A stretch of DNA of 64,000 nt from Sphaerotilus sulfidivorans (GCF_013426975.1 NZ_JACCPY010000024.1:1-64000), one strand, 5' to 3'. Shown: positions 16,128 to 27,307, counted from the first letter of the stretch. A program made the numbers and translations. Notes: generated from the letters alone by a model not told the origin.

Positions 16128-16784
16128 TCAGCGCCCGGGCTGCAGCAGATGGCGGCCGAGCGCCAGCAGGTGGCGCCACTGGCGCTGGCCGCGCCGCGAC
16201 TGGTAGCTCAGCTCGGTGGCCTGACGCGCGAACAGCTCCTCGAGCTGGCTCATCAGCGTGTCGGGCGGCAGGTGCAGCCAGGCCTCGGTCTCGCCGCCCT
16301 CGTTGCGCAGCTCGGCGCCGGCCTGGCGCGCGATACGCAGCATCGCGGTGTTCTCGCTGAGCGCATGGATGTAGATCCGGTCGATGCCGTGATTGCGCGC
16401 ATGGCGCACCGCATGGTCGAACAGGCGCGTGCCGTGGCCGCGCCCACGGGCCCGCAGATCCACCGACACGGCAAACTCCGCCATCCGGCGCATGCCGTGG
16501 TGGGCTCCGGCCACATCGCAGCAGGCCAGATGGGAGATCGCCAGCAGTTGCAGGCGATGATCGAAGATGCCGAACACCTCATCCTGCTGGAAGTCGATCG
16601 AGGCCACATGCTGCCGGATGCGCTCGTCGCTGGCCGGGTAGCCGAAGCGCAGATAGCGGTCATGCGCGCTCAGTGCCAGCAGATGGCGTTCGATGCGGCT
16701 GCGATGCGAGGCATCCAGCCGGCGGATCGGCACCCAGCGCCACCAGGCGCGCTGCCGTGTCGGGGAAGCCGGGGGGGTATTCAT
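16128..16784 (-). CDS. GNAT-family N-acetyltransferase
   Basis: A 218-aa acetyl-CoA-dependent acetyltransferase. The core runs from about residue 35 to 180, with a beta4 segment AEFAVSVDLRARGRGHGTRL containing the acetyl-CoA loop (R-x-x-G-x-G/A), then YIHALSENTAMLRIARQAGA, the typical C-terminal helix pair. Substrate unknown; similar proteins occur near stress genes. The ATG at 16784 is chosen because the family starts there and because TATATT lies exactly six bases upstream, suggesting a leaderless mRNA. The gene diverges from the DUF1800 gene. Confidence 0.82.
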   Translation of the reverse strand: MNTPPASPTRQRAWWRWVPIRRLDASHRSRIERHLLALSAHDRYLRFGYPASDERIRQHVASIDFQQDEVFGIFDHRLQLLAISHLACCDVAGAHHGMRRMAEFAVSVDLRARGRGHGTRLFDHAVRHARNHGIDRIYIHALSENTAMLRIARQAGAELRNEGGETEAWLHLPPDTLMSQLEELFARQATELSYQSRRGQRQWRHLLALGRHLLQPGR

Positions 16785-16855
16785 GACGTCAATATACGGG
16801 GCAACCCTTGGTCTTGAGCTTGTCGATGTGCAGAACCCCTGATGCTGATGCTGCA

Positions 16856-18370
16856 ATGCAGCAAAAATTGCCGGCTTCATCAGAAGCTCAGGATCCGGTA
16901 CGGCGTTTGCTGCTGCGGCAGGGCCTGGGTGCGGGCGCGCTGATGCTGGCCGGCTGTGTCTCGGCGCCCTCGGGCCGGCCGCGGACGCCGCCGCGGCTGC
17001 CGCCGTCCGAGCGTGCCTGCGCCGAGCGGCTGGGCTGGGGCATCGATGCCGCCACCGCGCTGCGCTGGCACGAGCGCGGGCGCCGCCGCATGATCGCCAG
17101 CCTGCTGCGGCCCGCGTCCGGCGAAGGCCTGCCCGCACCGGTGCAGGCGCGGCTGGAGGCGATGTCGATCGTGACGATGGGTCCGCTGGCGCGGCTGCAG
17201 CAGATCGAGCAGCTGCGCCGCAGCGAGGACCGGCAGGCTGCCAACCGCCGGCTCGACGAGCTGCATCGCGAGGCGGTCGACCGCACGCTGCTGCTGGCGC
17301 TGCACTCGCCCCACGGGGTGCGCGAGCGCATGACCTGGTTCTGGAGCAACCATTTCAGCGTTGCCGCGGCCAAGTCCAATCTGCGGGCGCTGGTCGGCGA
17401 CCATGAGCAGGCGCTGCGCGAGCGCGCGCTCGGCCGCTTCGAGGATCTGCTGCAGGCCGCCACCTTCCAGCCGGCGATGCTGCGCTATCTCGACAACGAG
17501 TCCAGCGCCGCCGGGCGCCTGAACGAGAACCACGCGCGCGAGCTGCTGGAGCTGCACACGCTGGGCGTGGACGGCGGCTACACCCAGCGCGACGTTCAGG
17601 AGCTGGCCCGGGTGCTGAGCGGCCTGGGCCTGAGCCTGGCCGAGCCGGGCCAGCTGCCGAAGATGAAGCCGGCGCAGCAGCCGCAGCACTGGCGCGATGG
17701 CCTGGCCGAGTTCAACCCGGCGCGCCATGACGACGGCGACAAGACGCTGCTGGGCCGGCGCCTGGCCGGCGGGCGTGGTCGCGAGGAGATCGTCGAGGCG
17801 CTGCGGCTGCTGGCGCGCCATCCGGCCACCGCCCGCCATCTCTGCACGAAGCTGGCGCTGTTCTGGCTCGGCGTGCCGGGTTCGGCGGGGTTGATCGAAC
17901 GCCTGGGCCGGCGCTTTCTCGACGAGGACGGCGCGATCGCGCCGGTGCTGGCGCTGCTGTTCGCCGATCCGGAGTTCGAGGCCTCGCTGGGGAGGCGCTT
18001 CAAGGAGCCGCTGCTCTATGTGGTGTCGGCCGCGCGGCTGGCGGGCGAGAGCGTGCCGGTGCTCGACACCGCGCCGCTGTGGAGCGCGCTGGGCCGGCTC
18101 GGCCAGCGCCCTTTCGGCCGGCAGACGCCCGACGGCTATCCGCTCGACGAGGCGTCCTGGGCCGGTGCCGGCCAGATGGTGGCGCGCTTCGATGTGGCGC
18201 GTGCGCTGGCGCGGGCCTTTGCGGCGCCGCCGCGGCCGGTCGCGCTGCTCGACGAGACCGGCCAGCTGCTGCCGCTGGGCGAGCGCAGCCGCGGCGTGCT
18301 CGATCAGGTCCGCACCCCGCAGGAGCGCAACGCGCTGCTGCTGTCCGCGCCGGAGTTCATGCGCGGCTGA
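16856..18370 (+). CDS. DUF1800 family exported protein
   Basis: About 504 aa. The N-terminus has a twin-Arg/hydrophobic signal (RRLLLRQGLGAGALMLAGC) ending in a lipobox, so it is exported and possibly lipidated. The DUF1800 body includes RERMTWFWSNHFSV, LDNESSAAGRLNENHARELLE-type segments and HTLGVDGGYTQRDVQEL. It is always paired with a DUF1501 protein, as here (51 bp downstream). The pair's biochemical role is not established. The start is uncertain: ATG at 16826 is also possible, neither has a clear ribosome site, and ATG 16856 lies inside the palindrome TGCTGC-N3-GCAGCA. Confidence 0.82.
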   Translation: MQQKLPASSEAQDPVRRLLLRQGLGAGALMLAGCVSAPSGRPRTPPRLPPSERACAERLGWGIDAATALRWHERGRRRMIASLLRPASGEGLPAPVQARLEAMSIVTMGPLARLQQIEQLRRSEDRQAANRRLDELHREAVDRTLLLALHSPHGVRERMTWFWSNHFSVAAAKSNLRALVGDHEQALRERALGRFEDLLQAATFQPAMLRYLDNESSAAGRLNENHARELLELHTLGVDGGYTQRDVQELARVLSGLGLSLAEPGQLPKMKPAQQPQHWRDGLAEFNPARHDDGDKTLLGRRLAGGRGREEIVEALRLLARHPATARHLCTKLALFWLGVPGSAGLIERLGRRFLDEDGAIAPVLALLFADPEFEASLGRRFKEPLLYVVSAARLAGESVPVLDTAPLWSALGRLGQRPFGRQTPDGYPLDEASWAGAGQMVARFDVARALARAFAAPPRPVALLDETGQLLPLGERSRGVLDQVRTPQERNALLLSAPEFMRG

Positions 18371-18421
18371 AGTGCGCGGGCGGGCCGGCCGATGTCTTCG
18401 CTCATTCGAAGGAGATCCATG

Positions 18422-19660
18422 ATGCGTTCCGACCCGCGCCCGATGATGTCGACCCGCCGCCGGCTGCTGGGCGCTGCCGCGCTGGCCGGGCTGGCCACGC
18501 CCTGGCGGCTGAGGGCCGCGCCGGCAGACTCGCCTCGGCTGCTGGTGGTCTTCCTGCGCGGCGCCTGCGACATGGCCAGCCTGCTGGTGCCGGCGGCCAG
18601 CGACGACTACCTGACGGCGCGCCCGCGCATCGCCATCGCCCGGCCGGGCGGCGGTGCCGAGGCTGCGCTGGCCCTGCCTGGCGAGGTCGACTGGGCGCTG
18701 GCCCCGGCGCTGGGCGACAGCCTGCTGCCGCTCTACGCCCGCGGCGAGCTGGCCTTCGTGCCCTTCACCGGCATCCATGACCTGTCGCGCAGCCATTTCG
18801 AGACGCAGGACCGGCTGGAGATGGGCGCGGCCGACGGCTCGCCCGCCGAGGTGCGCCGCAGCGGCTGGATGAACCGCCTGGCCGCCGAGATCGGCGCCGG
18901 CCGCGGCGAGGTGATCGCGCTGACGCGCGAGCTGCCGCTGATCCTGCGCGGCGACATCGCGGTGCCCAACCAGGCGCTCGACGGCGCCAGCCTGGCCGGC
19001 ATCGATGCGCGTCAGGCGGCGCGGCTGCGCCAGATGTACGCCGGCACCGCGCTGGCCGGCGCGGTCGACGACGGGCTGGAGGTGCGCCGCATGGCGCAGC
19101 AGGACCTGGCGCCGGGCATGGAGCCGGCCGGCCGCGGCGCGATCTCCGCACGCGGCTTCGAGGGTGAGGCCCGCCGCATCGCCCGGCTGATGCGCGAGCG
19201 CTGGCGCCTGGGCTTCGTCGACATCGGCGGCTGGGACACGCATGTCGGCCAGGGCGGCGCCACCGGCTCGCTGGCCACGCGGGCCGGCGAACTCGGCCGC
19301 GGCCTGGCCGGCTTCGCCGCCGAGCTGGGCGAGGCCGCCTGGCGCGACACCGTGGTCGTGGTGATGAGCGAGTTCGGCCGCACCTTCCGCGAGAACGGCA
19401 GCCGCGGCACCGACCACGGCCACGGCACCACCTGGATGGTGCTGGGCGGCGCCGTGCGCGGCGGCCGCATCGCCGGCGAGCAGGTGCCGGTCGGCTTCGC
19501 CACGCTGCACCAGGGCCGCGACTGGCCGGTGCTCAACGACTACCGCGTGCTGCTCGCCGGCCTGCTCGGCCGCATGTACGGGCTGGACGCGGCGCGGCTG
19601 GCGCGGGTGTTCGATGCGCGGGTGGCGGGGGCGTCAGGGCCGGGGGGCGGGCTGGTGTGA
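18422..19660 (+). CDS. DUF1501 (sulfatase-like) Tat-exported protein
   Basis: A 412-aa protein with a twin-arginine signal (STRRRLLGAAALAGLATPW) and the DUF1501 fold of the alkaline phosphatase superfamily: VVFLRGACDMASLLVPA at the start of the mature part, GWDTHVGQGG and VVVMSEFGRTFRENGSRGTD, the last two carrying candidate metal ligands. It is the partner of the DUF1800 gene. AAGGAG at 18409 sits four bases from ATG 18419 and seven from ATG 18422; I chose the latter. The 3' end overlaps the convergent TOPRIM gene by 27 bp. Confidence 0.85.
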   Translation: MRSDPRPMMSTRRRLLGAAALAGLATPWRLRAAPADSPRLLVVFLRGACDMASLLVPAASDDYLTARPRIAIARPGGGAEAALALPGEVDWALAPALGDSLLPLYARGELAFVPFTGIHDLSRSHFETQDRLEMGAADGSPAEVRRSGWMNRLAAEIGAGRGEVIALTRELPLILRGDIAVPNQALDGASLAGIDARQAARLRQMYAGTALAGAVDDGLEVRRMAQQDLAPGMEPAGRGAISARGFEGEARRIARLMRERWRLGFVDIGGWDTHVGQGGATGSLATRAGELGRGLAGFAAELGEAAWRDTVVVVMSEFGRTFRENGSRGTDHGHGTTWMVLGGAVRGGRIAGEQVPVGFATLHQGRDWPVLNDYRVLLAGLLGRMYGLDAARLARVFDARVAGASGPGGGLV

Positions 19661-20338
19661 GGCGGGAAATACGGTGAGCAGCCAGTCGCGCAGCGGGCGG
19701 CCGTCCGGACCGTCCGGGTCGAGCAGACCCGAGGTGATCACCTGGTCGATGCCGAAGCCCGGACGGGACTGCCATGCCAGCCAGGTGGCCATTTCCGCCT
19801 TGGCGCGCTGCGTCGGTCTGAACCGGTGCGGTTGCGGCAGGGCGTTCACGACCGCGCAGGCATGGTCGAACAGCGGCTGCTCCCCTTCGTGGAGGCTGCG
19901 CCGCACCCAGTTCTCCAGCGTGCCGTCGCCGCTGTTGTCGGGCATGACCCAGACGCCGATGTCCGGCAGCCCGTCGTCGTGGGCGAACAGCAGTCCGGCC
20001 GAGTGCGGGTGTTCGGGCTTCAGGCTGTACCCGAAGCCCGCCAGGTCCCGGGTGATCCGGTCCCGCGTGGCCGGGAATCCGCCATCGGGCGGGGAGTCCG
20101 CGTCGATCACCACGCCCAGATGCCGGAGCTGCCCGTCGTCCAGCTGGCGCAGCAGCACGGGCAGATGGTTGAGCACGCCCTGCTTGGTATTGAAGGCCGA
20201 GGCCTGCAGCTCGCGGGGCGGTGCCACCTTGACCGTGGTCCTGGTGTCCAGCCCCAGGGTCCGGCACAGGGCCCTGAAGAAGAGCTGGTCCGACGTGCCC
20301 TCGACGAGCAGCAGATTGGGCAGTGCAGGCGCGGGCAT
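19634..20338 (-). CDS. TOPRIM-like DUF3226 protein, partner of AAA ATPase
   Basis: A 234-aa protein. The N-terminus has a TOPRIM-like signature: LLLVEGTSD with acidic Glu13, then GVVIDAD with Asp79 and Asp81, the pattern of metal-binding residues in OLD-type and topoisomerase nucleases. The middle segment LPDIGVWVMPDNSGDGTLENW is characteristic of DUF3226. Its ATG overlaps the ATPase stop by one base (TGATG), so the two are translationally coupled and probably form one complex: ATPase sensor plus nuclease effector. A split OLD/PARIS-like arrangement is inferred from architecture only. Confidence 0.75.
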   Translation of the reverse strand: MPAPALPNLLLVEGTSDQLFFRALCRTLGLDTRTTVKVAPPRELQASAFNTKQGVLNHLPVLLRQLDDGQLRHLGVVIDADSPPDGGFPATRDRITRDLAGFGYSLKPEHPHSAGLLFAHDDGLPDIGVWVMPDNSGDGTLENWVRRSLHEGEQPLFDHACAVVNALPQPHRFRPTQRAKAEMATWLAWQSRPGFGIDQVITSGLLDPDGPDGRPLRDWLLTVFPASHQPAPRP

Positions 20339-21426
20339 CAGCGCACCTCCACCTCGGCCTGGGTGATGTCGTGCAGCGCCGCCTCGTCGAAGACGGTGGC
20401 GATGATCCGGCCGTGGTCGCTGCGGCGCAGGCTGCGCCCCATGCGGAACAGCACGCCGTCGATGTCTTGCCGCTGCCGGGCCATCCGTGAAAAGCTCTCG
20501 ATGCAGTCCCAGCTGTGGGTGGTGGCGAAGATCTGGAGGTCGAGCCGCTCGGCCATCTCGAACAGCAGCGACCAGACCTGTTCCTGCACGCTGTAGTGCA
20601 GACCGTTCTCGAACTCGTCGACCAGAAGCAGCCCGCCGCGTGCCGAGACCAGCTGCAGCGCGATCTGCAGGATGCGCTGCATGCCGTCGCCCAGGCTCTT
20701 CAGCGCGACCGGAGAACCGGTGTTCGACAGCTTGACCTTGGCGCTGCGATGTCCGCCGGCAGGGCTGCCGATCTGGACGAAGGTGAGGTTCTCGAACTCC
20801 GGCGTGATGAGCCTCAGCGCCCGCCGGACGATGTCCTCGTGCTCGGTGAACACGATGCGGTCCCACTGCGCGGCGAGCTCGTCCATCGACATCCATCGGG
20901 TGCGCACCAGTCCGCAGGGCACGGCGGGCAGCGGGTCCGGCACGCGACGCTCCGAATCCAGGAAGACCGTGGCCAGCGGCCGGTCCTGCAGCAGGACGAA
21001 CAAGGCCTGCTCGGTCCGGCCGGGAAAGCGGGCGAGATCCTGCTTCGGCACCCGGCGCGTGGTGATGCGCACCGTGGTGCCGCCGTCGGCCGCCTGCACC
21101 TGCTCCTCGGTGTCGCCGACATGCGCGTGCAGCAGGCGCAGCATGGATGCCGGGTCGGTGGGGTCGCCGATCTGGATCGCATCGGTCCAGTCGTCGCCCG
21201 CCGGGAAGCCATGTCCGGGAAACAGGTCCTTCAGCGATTCGTCGCGGGCCAGGGTGATGCTCTCGAGCACTTCCCGGCCGGCACGGCCGGCGTGGATTCG
21301 GAGCGCATCCAGCACCGTGCTCTTGCCGGCATTGTTCCTGCCGACGATCAGGTTGACCCGGCCGAGCCGGCTGACATGGAAGTCCTGCAGGCAGCGGAAG
21401 TTCCGGATGACGAGGGCGTCCAGCAT
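20338..21426 (-). CDS. AAA (ABC/SMC-like) ATPase of a two-gene ATPase-TOPRIM system
   Basis: A 362-aa ATPase of the AAA_15/AAA_21 (RecF/OLD-like) group: N-terminal IRNFRCLQDF, Walker A GRNNAGKST (residues 29-37), signature-like LGDGMQRIL, Walker B LLLVDEFENGLHY (about 262-274) and the H-loop ATTHSWD. The insertion between Walker A and the signature (about 70-230) is not recognisable. GGAG lies eight bases before the ATG. It is 44 bp downstream of ssb on the same strand and coupled to the TOPRIM gene, suggesting an added defence or repair module at the ssb locus. Confidence 0.8.
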   Translation of the reverse strand: MLDALVIRNFRCLQDFHVSRLGRVNLIVGRNNAGKSTVLDALRIHAGRAGREVLESITLARDESLKDLFPGHGFPAGDDWTDAIQIGDPTDPASMLRLLHAHVGDTEEQVQAADGGTTVRITTRRVPKQDLARFPGRTEQALFVLLQDRPLATVFLDSERRVPDPLPAVPCGLVRTRWMSMDELAAQWDRIVFTEHEDIVRRALRLITPEFENLTFVQIGSPAGGHRSAKVKLSNTGSPVALKSLGDGMQRILQIALQLVSARGGLLLVDEFENGLHYSVQEQVWSLLFEMAERLDLQIFATTHSWDCIESFSRMARQRQDIDGVLFRMGRSLRRSDHGRIIATVFDEAALHDITQAEVEVR

Positions 21427-21470
21427 CAGGATCTCCAGCGTGGCTCCGTCACGGTGCGGGTCGCCGGGAA

Positions 21471-22028
21471 TCAGAACGGAATGTCGTCATCCATGTCGTC
21501 GAAGCCGGTCGACGACTTCGGCGCGGGGGCCGGGGCGGGGCGGGGGGCCGGACGCGGGGCCGGGGCGGCTTGGCGCATCGGGGCGCGCGGGGCCGGTGCC
21601 GGGGTGTAGCCGGACTCGGCGTCGTCGCCGAAGTCGCCCCCGACGCTGCGGCTGCCGCCACGGTTGCCGCCGCCCGAGCCGCCTGCGGCGCCGTCCTCGC
21701 GGCCGCCCAGCAGCTGCATCTGGTCGGCGATGATCTCGGTGGTGTACTGGTCGACGCCGTCCTTCTGCCACTTGCGGGTCTTCAGGCGGCCCTCGACATA
21801 GACCGGACGGCCCTTGCGCAGGTATTCGCCGGCGATCTCGGCCAGGCGGTCATAGAAGACGACGCGGTGCCATTCGGTCTCTTCCTGGCGCTCGCCGGAG
21901 GCCTTGTCCTTCCAGTTGCGCGAGGTGGCGATGGTGACGTTGCAGATGGCCGAGCCGCTGGGCGCGTAGCGCACTTCCGGGTCGCGGCCGAGGTTGCCGA
22001 TGAGGATGACTTTGTTGACGGAGGCCAT
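21471..22028 (-). CDS. ssb: single-stranded DNA-binding protein
   Basis: 185-aa SSB. The OB fold covers residues 1-110 ([61 protein letters not shown]). A Gly/Arg then Pro/Ala-rich linker follows, and the acidic tip DDDIPF that recruits repair and replication proteins. AGGAG precedes the ATG. Tetrameric SSB coats ssDNA in replication, repair and natural transformation. It is divergent from the ClC gene with a 154-bp gap. Confidence 0.96.
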   Translation of the reverse strand: MASVNKVILIGNLGRDPEVRYAPSGSAICNVTIATSRNWKDKASGERQEETEWHRVVFYDRLAEIAGEYLRKGRPVYVEGRLKTRKWQKDGVDQYTTEIIADQMQLLGGREDGAAGGSGGGNRGGSRSVGGDFGDDAESGYTPAPAPRAPMRQAAPAPRPAPRPAPAPAPKSSTGFDDMDDDIPF

Positions 22029-22182
22029 GGGCGCTCGCTCCTGGAACGGTGGGGCCGGCCGGGGCATCGGGCGGATGCGACGGCGGCCGTGGTGTGTAGA
22101 GAACTGGGGGACAATTGTGCCGCACCGCCCGTCTTCCGCGCCGCCCGGCGCCGTCCCCCTCTCTGGTGATGACCCGCGTCTG

Positions 22183-23565
22183 ATGTCCCTGCCTCCCGAC
22201 CGTTCCCTGCGTGCATTGATCGAGCCGCTGCTGCGCGAGATGCGCTCCGGGCGCCAGTGGATCGACCGCAGCGTGGTGCTGGTGTTCGCGCTGCTGACCG
22301 GGCTGGTGGTGACCGCCTTCACCGCGCTGGCCGATCTGGCCACCGGCACCTGGGTGGCGCTGCAGGGCTCGGGCTGGACCGGCGCGCTGCTGGCGCTGCT
22401 GTGGACGCCGGTGCTGACGGTCGCGGTGCTGATGTGGACTCGCCGCTTCGCCCGCGAGGCCGGCGGCTCCGGCATTCCGCAGGTGCTCGCCGCGCTGCAT
22501 GACGACACCCCGCCCGAGCGCGTCTCGGCGCTGGTCTCGCCCCGGCTGGCGCTGCAGAAGCTGCTGCTGACCTGCGCCGGGCTGCTCGGCGGCCTGTCGA
22601 TCGGCCGCGAGGGGCCGACGGTGCAGGTCGGCGCCGGCGTGATGCTGGGCGCGCGGCGCTGGCTGTCGCCCGGCAGCGGCATCGACGCGCACGACCTGAT
22701 GGTGGCTGGCGCCGCCGCCGGGGTGGCCGCGGCCTTCAACACGCCGCTGGGCGGCATCGTCTTCGCGATCGAGCAGCTCACCCGCCGGCGCGACCTGCGC
22801 CACAGCAATCTGACGATCGCCGCGATCGTGCTGGCCGGCCTGGTGTCGATCTCGGTCTTCGGCAACGAGAGCTATTTCGGCGCGCTGGTGGTGCCGGTGC
22901 TGGACTGGAGCCTGCTGGCGCCCGGCCTGGCGGTGGCGCTGGCCGCCGGACTGGCCGGCGGGCTGTTCTCGCGGCTGCTGGTGCTGTGCGCGCAGGGTGG
23001 CAGCGACCGCGTCAGCCGCTGGCGTGCCTCGCATCCGCTGCGCTTTGCCGCCGCCTGCGGGCTGGCGGTCGGCCTGATCGGCCTGGTGACATCGGGCGCG
23101 ACCGCCGGCGCCGGCTACCACCCGACGCGCGCGCTGCTCGAGCACGGCGACGACGGGCTGCCGCCGCTCTACACGCTGCTGAAGTTCGTCGCCACCTGGC
23201 TGTCGGCCTGGAGTGGCGTGCCGGCGGGCACCTTCGCGCCCTCGCTGGCGATCGGCGCCGGGCTCGGGCAGGACATCGCGCGGCTGGCCGGTCTGGCCGG
23301 ACGGCCGGAATCGGTCGCGCTGGTGGCGCTGGGCATGGTCGGCTTCCTGTCGGCGACCACCCAGGGGCCGATCACCGCCTTCATCATCGTCATGGAGATG
23401 GTCTCCGGCCAGGCGATGGTGCTGAGCCTGATGGCCTGCGCGCTGCTGTCGGGCGCGGTGGCCCGGCTGGTCAGCCCGTCGATGTACACCGAGATGGCGG
23501 TGCTGTGGGGCATGCCGCGACCGGCGGCGGGCGTGGCGGCAGGTGCGTCTCCCCATTCGGGGTGA
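22183..23565 (+). CDS. ClC-family chloride channel/antiporter
   Basis: A 460-aa integral membrane protein with about 10-12 helices. The three ClC selectivity motifs are present: GSGIPQ (about residue 97), GREGPTVQ (about 141, with the gating glutamate) and [14 protein letters not shown] (about 345). The gating Glu suggests a Cl-/H+ antiporter or channel with normal fast gating. The start at 22183 is the first ATG after the stop-rich leader. It ends 40 bp before recQ, on the same strand. Confidence 0.92.
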   Translation: MSLPPDRSLRALIEPLLREMRSGRQWIDRSVVLVFALLTGLVVTAFTALADLATGTWVALQGSGWTGALLALLWTPVLTVAVLMWTRRFAREAGGSGIPQVLAALHDDTPPERVSALVSPRLALQKLLLTCAGLLGGLSIGREGPTVQVGAGVMLGARRWLSPGSGIDAHDLMVAGAAAGVAAAFNTPLGGIVFAIEQLTRRRDLRHSNLTIAAIVLAGLVSISVFGNESYFGALVVPVLDWSLLAPGLAVALAAGLAGGLFSRLLVLCAQGGSDRVSRWRASHPLRFAAACGLAVGLIGLVTSGATAGAGYHPTRALLEHGDDGLPPLYTLLKFVATWLSAWSGVPAGTFAPSLAIGAGLGQDIARLAGLAGRPESVALVALGMVGFLSATTQGPITAFIIVMEMVSGQAMVLSLMACALLSGAVARLVSPSMYTEMAVLWGMPRPAAGVAAGASPHSG

Positions 23566-23605
23566 GCGGATGCGCACGCCGGCCTCGCGTACCATCGGCC
23601 CGATC

Positions 23606-25516
<1,911 letters not shown>

Positions 25517-25537
25517 GGGCGCGGGCGCACTGGCGCT

Positions 25538-26866
25538 TCAGCGCCCCTTGAAGGCCGGATCCTCGGCTTCCTCGAAGATCGTCTGCATCGATGGGCGTGA
25601 CGCGGCCGGGCTTGCCGGCCGGGCGCGCCGGACCAGCTTCTGCGCGAACCAGTCGCGCGTCAGGTGCAGCGCCGGGCCCAGATCGTCCATCGGCGCGAGC
25701 TGGCGCACCGTGCCGGGACGCAGCAGCGTGCCCAGGTAGCGCGACCAGCTCAGCTCGCCCTCGCGCACATACTGGCGCGCGGCGCGGAAGTCGCTTTTCT
25801 CGTTGAGATAGCGCAGGCCGGTGCGGCGTTTCGAGGGCGCGGCTGCCGGCAGGCCGCAGGCATCGCGCCAGGCCATCTCGGGCAGGTTCATGCCGCAGCG
25901 CGTCGTCAGGATGTGCCACTGGCTCAGCCGCGGATTGATCTCCAGCAGCTTGTACTCCCCGGTGAGTTCGTGGCGCTTGAAGTCGAGATTGGCCACGCCG
26001 CGATAGCCGATGCGGGTCAGCACCTCGGCGGCGAGCATCTCCAGCTCGGGCAGGCGCAGGTTCTCGCAGTAGGAGCCGCTGCCGACATGCGGCGGATCGT
26101 GGCGCAGCTTGCGCCCGCAGCTGCTGGCGCGCACCGCACCGTCCGGGCCGATGTAGACATCGACGGTGAAATGCTCGCTGTCGCCGCCCGGCACATAGTC
26201 CTGCGCGATGATGTGGAAGCCATGCGGCGCCAGCATCCGCGCGATCTCGCGCAGCCGCTCCGGCGTCTCGACCACCACCGCCTTGGCGCGTGCCACCGCC
26301 GGCTCCACGCCCGGGTGCTGCCAGGCCACCGGCTGCGCCGGCTTGACGATCATCGGGAAGGCGATCTCGCCGGCGATGATGTCCTCGATCTGTGCCATGC
26401 GCTCGATCCGCAGGGTGCGCGGCACCGGCAGATCCTGCTGCCGGGCCAGCTCGTCGAAGCGCGCCTTGTCCACCAGCTGCGCCACGAGGTCGGGCGCGGC
26501 CAGCGCCGGCCGGATGCGCTCGCCCAGACCGGGCAGAACCTCCAGCAGCGCCTGCAGATCCGGATCCGCGGTCGGGAAGACCACTGGCGCCACGCCGTGC
26601 TCGGCTTCGATCTCGCGCAGCGCACGCGCCAGACGCTGCGGATTGCGGGTGAAGTCCGGCACATGCCGGAACTCCGTGCAGTGGCGCGAATGGCGTGAAG
26701 GCGGCTGCGCGTACTCGCCGATCACGATCACCGTGATGCCGCGCTCGCCCAGCGAGCGCACCGCGTTCAGATCGCCTTCAGGGGCGCCGGCACAGGCCAG
26801 CACGACGGCAGGCGCCTGCCGAGCGGGCAGGACAGGCCGGGAAGAGCGATCGAGGCGATGAAGCAT
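25538..26866 (-). CDS. ATP-grasp ligase-like protein (carboxylate-amine ligase type)
   Basis: A 442-aa enzyme of the ATP-grasp superfamily: an N-terminal Rossmann-like pre-ATP-grasp domain (VVLACAGAPEGDLNAVRSL), a lid segment FPMIVKPAQP at about residue 168, QDYVPGGDSEHFTVDVYIG (about 222-240) and the Mg-binding LLEINPRLSQWH. The C-terminal ~90 residues are a basic extra region. These enzymes join a carboxylate to an amine via an acyl phosphate; the substrate is unknown and no pathway genes are adjacent. A GCACCC/GGGTGC hairpin (26876-26891) sits over the expected ribosome-binding region. Confidence 0.78.
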   Translation of the reverse strand: MLHRLDRSSRPVLPARQAPAVVLACAGAPEGDLNAVRSLGERGITVIVIGEYAQPPSRHSRHCTEFRHVPDFTRNPQRLARALREIEAEHGVAPVVFPTADPDLQALLEVLPGLGERIRPALAAPDLVAQLVDKARFDELARQQDLPVPRTLRIERMAQIEDIIAGEIAFPMIVKPAQPVAWQHPGVEPAVARAKAVVVETPERLREIARMLAPHGFHIIAQDYVPGGDSEHFTVDVYIGPDGAVRASSCGRKLRHDPPHVGSGSYCENLRLPELEMLAAEVLTRIGYRGVANLDFKRHELTGEYKLLEINPRLSQWHILTTRCGMNLPEMAWRDACGLPAAAPSKRRTGLRYLNEKSDFRAARQYVREGELSWSRYLGTLLRPGTVRQLAPMDDLGPALHLTRDWFAQKLVRRARPASPAASRPSMQTIFEEAEDPAFKGR

Positions 26867-27170
26867 GATGTGGGCGCACCCGCGCGGGTGCCCTTTGTTG
26901 TCGGTTTGTGAGCGGCAGGATCAGGTGAAAAAATAGTCCAAGAACGCAGCGGTCCAGCTTCGGTTACGTAATCGATCCGTTCTCAATCATTTCTGCCTGT
27001 TATTTTTGCGGTTTGATTGTTGATTGTTGATCTATTAGGCACACCGGTTCGAGGGGGTTCCTTGGACTTGGTTTTTGTGCTTGTTCGCAGATCGTTCTGC
27101 TGGGCGTCAGGCCGATTCCGGGCGTGATCGACAAGGTCGATCCGAGCAGGGACGGCTCAGGATGGGGTCG

Positions 27171-27299
27171 ATGATCCGTGAAATTCTTTACGATTTTCTC
27201 ATCTTGCTCTGGTACGGTCAGGTAGTCAAATCGCCAGGAGGTGCCGTGTCGTACCGCCTGTGCGGGGGGCGCGACAGCGCTGGCGAGCCGCTGTCATGA
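27171..27299 (+). CDS. possible 42-aa leader ORF
   Basis: ATG 27171 opens a 42-codon frame starting with a hydrophobic stretch (MIREILYDFLILLWYG). Inside it, AGGAGGT (27236-27242) precedes an in-frame GTG (27246) that would give a 17-codon peptide. Both end at the TGA at 27297-27299, inside the palindrome 27292-27307 and 33 bp before the 737-aa gene. It could be a regulatory leader or a fortuitous ORF; there is no homology to judge by. Confidence 0.25.
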   Translation: MIREILYDFLILLWYGQVVKSPGGAVSYRLCGGRDSAGEPLS

Positions 27300-27307
27300 A
27301 CATGACA
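27292..27307. promoter_or_regulatory. palindrome TGTCATG-AA-CATGACA before 737-aa gene
   Basis: Perfect 7-bp inverted repeat with a 2-bp centre, 26 bp upstream of the start of the 737-aa gene, followed by a further partial copy (CGTGACAG). It may be a dimeric repressor site. Confidence 0.4.
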
